Source: Orthonyx spaldingii (lineage: Eukaryota; Chordata; Aves; Passeriformes; Orthonychidae). Taken from it: 64,000 nucleotides of DNA. The position numbers and the translations under genes are program-made. Positions within the stretch are counted from its first letter, which is position 1. The number at the start of each line of letters is the position of its first letter. The stretch spans positions 1,459,255 to 1,523,254 of the forward strand of contig VZTJ01003848.1 of assembly GCA_013397795.1 (NCBI GenBank), written 5' to 3'. The notes under the pieces were generated by a model. The model was not told where the DNA came from. It ran no database searches and was given only the letters and a program-made list of their open reading frames with translations. Shown here in pieces: positions 59,808 to 64,000 of the stretch.

Positions 59808-62800
59808 GTAAGTGCCCCATCTTTTTGGTTTTGGTAGTGGGTTTTTTTGCATCCTCCAAAATGGGACGACAGCCAGTCCTTAAATCAGAAAATCACCAGT
59901 ATTCCATACAGTGTCCTTTTATATTCACTTGAAATTTACTACTCTCTAAGGACTTACTCTCCAAAGAGGTAACAGAAGAAATAACAAGTGATCTACCCAA
60001 TGCCTGTTTATACCTAAAATCTATAGATCCTCCCTAGAGAGAGTAATCTGTTTTGTGTCAATTTCTGAATGAAAAAAAAAAAAATAACCCTAACACTTTC
60101 TTTATTATCTCCTTCCATTAGGAAAGGAAATAATTGTTTCTCATTGTATTAGAGTCCCATTTTATTTATGGCAATCTTGCCCACTTGCAGGTGCCAAAAA
60201 ATCTTCTGAAGCAAACTTGAAGAACATTTGATTAAACATCTTTTTTTAGTTGGATAGGACAGTAATTGCACAAGGCATATTTGTCAGATGATGTAAAAAG
60301 GGGTCCTTTTATTCACTTGAGCAGTATCTTCACAGACCAGCGCACTATTGCTTTGGCTCTTACACAGTTTAAGGGCAAAATCACAAAGCAAGTGCCTACA
60401 GCATATTTTTTGATCATCAAAGCTCAGGTTGCTGGTCTGACAGTACAGCTCTAGTTCCAAATCACATCTGTTTACTCACTGTGCTCCAGCCCTGAACTGT
60501 GGCAGAACAGCCTGGAAAATAATTTGTGCAACTCCAAATGCTTCAGATTTACTGTGGTCTGCCAGAAAACTGACAGGGCAAGTAAAAGATAAAGAATGGT
60601 AACTTAGCACAGGCATCATTGCTGCCTTTGAAGAGATGTCTGCCAAACTATTCCCGCTGGAAAACAAAGTCCCAATATATAAATGTTTCACTTTTCCATA
60701 AGGTGAAGGAGACTGCACAACAAACCCTGGAGAACGAAGTCTCACGACATGCAGGCAAGGTGAAGAATTTACAGAAAGATGAGTCCAGGTGTGGTGCAAA
60801 TAGGGATGCAGCCAAAGTTCATCCCAAGCTGGAAAAGGAGCTGCAAGTGCTAACTCTCAATTTCTACCTCTAGGCATTTGTCTTTCCATAGGGTAATCCG
60901 AGGAGAGCTTTGTTATTCACCACAACTTTGATGAGATCAGAGGAGTCATTCAATTCCTCTGGGAAAATGAAAGTGAGGAATCCTGGAAAGACCCTTTCAA
61001 AGAAGTGCAATATAATCCCTTCCCCATTTGTTCTCCAAACTGACTTATTTTGTTGAAAAACTTTGCTTTGTAAACAGCATAATGCTTTAAAGAGTAGTAG
61101 ACTTGGCATCAATGTCATTTATAGGAGTTTTTAGGTCCATTATGGAGTTTGAGGTATGAATGAGATGAAGGGAGATTACAAACTTCCACCCCTGTTAGTT
61201 AGGAAGATGTACATTTGTGACACTTTTGTTGTTTTTTTTTTTTAATTTAAGGAGGAATTTGATTATCCCAAGGATCCTATTGCCTGGGCTCCTTCTCTTC
61301 CATGAATTCCTTCTCTTGAACTCTTTCTTTTTCAAATTTGCTTCAAAAGTCATGTTCCACATCACAAAAGAAAGCCTAAATCTGTAAAAAAAAGGTGTAT
61401 GAGAGACTTTTTTCTTAACACTAACGTCAGCTTAGGATGGAGCCATGTTTCCACCTCTACTGACTGGACCACATAAAAGGTTTTGACTTTGTTTCTGCCT
61501 CCCAGCTGGCAGTCCTATTAATGTAAGCAGGAATGCTTTTTATTTCCTGCTTCAAAAGGTCTTATGCCAAGGCATAAAGGGTTCAAACAACAGAGTATTT
61601 CCTACATACAGTGAAAATGCTGTTTCAGACTCATAGCAGCATCAATACAGACTCCTGGTCATTCTTTTACTGCTTCTTAGTTATCTTTTAGATTGTCTGC
61701 TGTTGTTATGCTCCCAGCATTTTTGCCAGACAGTGTTTTCACTGGCCCCATCAGGCTACTGTATTTGTGAATAAGCAACTACATAGTGAGATGTGCTAAT
61801 GAAAAATGAATTTAAAGTGTGTGCTCACCCTCCCTGTTTCGGGAAGAGAAGGAAGGGCAGGAAGATGCACTAGGCATCATGACTTCTTATAATTTCTTTG
61901 CTCAAATAGCCATAGAATCACAGTTTTCAAATAAAAATCACATTAATATTGAAATCATCACATACCTATGCATTTTTGATGATCTGTTAATTCATATCAT
62001 ATGGTCTGACCTCTTTGTTATTAACTAAATTTTTCATTTCATATTCTGTAATGCTTCTCAGCTCACCACTTAATGAATTAGCCACAGATTATGATGTCAG
62101 TGACATTCTTGTGTCCGAAAAGCTTCACAGGTGATGTAAAAAATGCACTCAGGTCCCAGAAAGAATTAATTGATTTTAAACAACATCACACCATTTGACA
62201 GGAGAGGCTTGAATGAGTAATCTTTCCAATGAACATGTGTGAAGCTCAGGCAAGTAAATCAGAGGCAATTTCATGAATCCTAACTGTATGAGGCCCAGAC
62301 TCCAAAGGATCTTTCCATTCCTGGACCATAGTAAAATGCTGTGTGTTTTCTGTTCTGCCACATGACACCCATTTTTCAGTTCTGCTTAGAGATCCTCCTG
62401 GCTTCCGGGTATAAATGTCTAGGAGAGCTGTTCCTTCAGATTAAAGAAGTTTTGTGAATTCTACCTTTCGTTGAACGGACTGTAATATCTGCAGCTGCTG
62501 GATTCATCTTTGAATTCTAGCAACCAAGACTATGAGGAAGGCAGGAGACTTGAGAAGTTATTCTGTTCACTTTTGGGTTTCTGTGAAGGCAAAACCTACA
62601 GTTCCTTGATCTTTGTATGGTTCTTCATATACTCTGTCCTTGTCTTGTCATATTTAAGTGTTTCAAAATCACTTCTCACATAAGATAATCTAACTTTATC
62701 TTCTGTCAGCATCTGCTTCTCTCTTTTGTTTGAAAAGGGCTGATTGAAGCACAAAGAATGAGCTTAGCTCAGATGCTCTTTTTTCAGATGGTTAAAATGA

Positions 62801-62878
62801 AGTGAAATCCATCCTTCTTGTCTAAATGCATCCTTATTCTCTAAATCCAAGTTTCTGTCCCTTTGCTCATTTTTACAG
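59808..62878. other. unannotated stretch, possible intron
   Basis: No gene or mobile element was recognised. If the exon candidates on either side are real, this is a 3.1-kb intron running from GTAAGT to 'tcatttttacag'. Confidence 0.4.
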
Positions 62879-62932
62879 AGTCCACCTCCTGAGCCACTAA
62901 AAGACAATTTAATTAATGATACTCATTGTTAG
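62879..62932 (+). other. candidate last coding exon with stop
   Basis: A strong acceptor ('cctttgctcatttttacag') is followed by 17 codons reading SPPPEPLKDNLINDTHC and a TAG stop at 62930-62932. The other two frames stop at once or after six codons. Phase-0 entry fits the phase-0 end of 59738-59807. About 340 bp downstream are overlapping AATAAA hexamers. A short open run after an AG is common by chance, so the support comes from the combination. Confidence 0.32.
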
Positions 62933-64000
62933 TGCTTAGTCTAGTGTTGCACTGGGAGGAATTTTGTGTGAGAGTTGAAGGAGAAATAGGTTTATGTAAG
63001 TGTTTTATCTGCTGTTGATTCTACTTAGCAACTGGTGGGGCTGTGCTTAGTGGAGATGTTGCACAATGGAACTTGTCCCTAAGACTGTAGAATTTATGGA
63101 TGTGTCTTTGCATCCAAGTTGTCCAGCAGTGTGGAGGTGACCTTTCCCCATTCTTTTGTGTTGCAATGTAACTTGATAAGAGGCAGGACTTTCCACACTG
63201 GCTTGTTCAGAGGTCAATTAAATCATTCTTCAGTCTGTAATTGACTGAGGACAATGATGGGAAGCAGTGAAATAAATAAATAAATCCATCATCCAAGAAT
63301 TTAATATCTGGGAATCTTCCACTAGAGGAGTTTTTGACACCCTGTCTGTCAGACGTGGTGGTGTTGCATGTTAAATGTTCTGTGATGCCTTCTCACCTGA
63401 GCTCCATCCTTGGTAGTGACTGAGGCCTGGGAGGTACATGGGATGGGCACGTCGAAAAGCAGTTCCTAGGCTCTGTTGTTTCATAAAGATCTTTTGCCAG
63501 GTTCCTGAAAAGTAGTGTTAGAGAGAGGCAGAGCAGAAAGCACTGTACTAACCAAGAAGTTTCTGTATTTCAGGCTTCATGTATCTCTGGAACCATGAGC
63601 AGCTCTAAATTTTCTGGATTGTCTCCCCTATTGATTATTGCCACTTGGCAAAATGAGAAGTGTGGCTGTTCCTGATTAGGTGAGGCATGCATGCCTGTAA
63701 TGGTCAGGGATCTGTCAGAAATGTCCACAGAAATCACCTTGGGCACATTCTCAGCAGGTGTGAACACTTCAACTCCAAGTCAACTTTCTAAGTACAAGCC
63801 AACTATTAAGATGAAGTGCATGATCACTGACTGGAAATGAAGATGCAAAGGCAGAAGAGAATGTGAAAACAGAGTATTACAAATTCCAAAAACAGTGGCA
63901 GGATCCTTCCCATTATTTGCCTGCATCTAGGCAGTATGTAGAGTGGCTAGGATTTGATCTAATGCACATTAATGTCGGTAGCTGTCTTTCCAGTGCCTTC
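62933..64000. other. unannotated stretch, possible 3' UTR at its start
   Basis: No recognised gene or mobile element. If the preceding exon is real, 62933 to about 63300 would be its 3' untranslated region. Confidence 0.4.
63270..63285 (+). repeat. (AAAT)n run containing AATAAA signals
   Basis: Four AAAT units create three overlapping AATAAA hexamers (63271, 63275, 63279). They are a possible polyadenylation signal for the 62879 candidate, or just a microsatellite. Confidence 0.8.

Noticed and set aside
1..64000. tRNA, rRNA, CRISPR array, bacterial operon or prophage
   Set aside because: No cloverleaf, rRNA core, regular spacer-repeat array, ribosome-binding context or dense coding was seen. 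The sequence is vertebrate-like.

Overview
The window looks like vertebrate, most likely avian, nuclear DNA. The evidence is several CR1 LINE fragments with the bird-type 3' end (octamer ATTCTRTG-like tails and a 'ggttggaaggga' core), an interspersed repeat carrying 'cagcccatggagg' blocks that I remember from bird genomes, a nested LTR insertion, and two old MIR-like SINE pieces. The sequence is AT-rich. It has no dense open reading frames, no operons and no bacterial signals. Two runs of N (28839-29108 and 45793-45861) mark assembly gaps. No gene could be named with confidence.

Layout. From 1 to 11.3 kb there is unannotated AT-rich DNA with a short CR1 tail (3600-3676), a purine-rich tract (4240-5370) and an unrecognised pair of overlapping open frames on opposite strands near 3.9-4.1 kb. 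A plus-strand CR1 lies at 11300-11757, followed by a small CpG-dense patch. Near 14.7-15.2 kb, two protein-like stretches sit on the minus strand. A CR1 piece and an avian interspersed repeat abut at 17420-18345. An old CR1 lies at 19830-20160. A well-bounded exon-like segment (plus strand) lies at 24884-25033. The clearest structure in the window is at 27748-29655: a minus-strand CR1 broken in its reverse-transcriptase region by a 670-bp LTR, with TG...CA ends and a perfect 6-bp target duplication.

From 29.7 to 44 kb there are mostly anonymous sequences, small palindromes, a degraded CR1 tail (39385-39480), a minus-strand 87-codon open segment behind a strong acceptor (40164-40425) and a CR1 (43150-43557). 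MIR-like fragments lie at 44695-44800 and 45880-45960. From 48 to 63 kb several plus-strand segments are bounded by good splice signals (48173-48266, 51912-52097, 55112-55211, 59738-59807, 62879-62932). The last two join in frame and end in a stop followed by AATAAA signals. These could be the 3' part of a real gene, but I do not recognise the protein and the reading-frame phases do not all chain, so they remain hypotheses.

The window is best read as intronic or intergenic bird DNA with layered retroelements. I found no convincing new biological system. The most checkable leads are the nested LTR, the exon candidates and a double perfect hairpin at 51317-51360.
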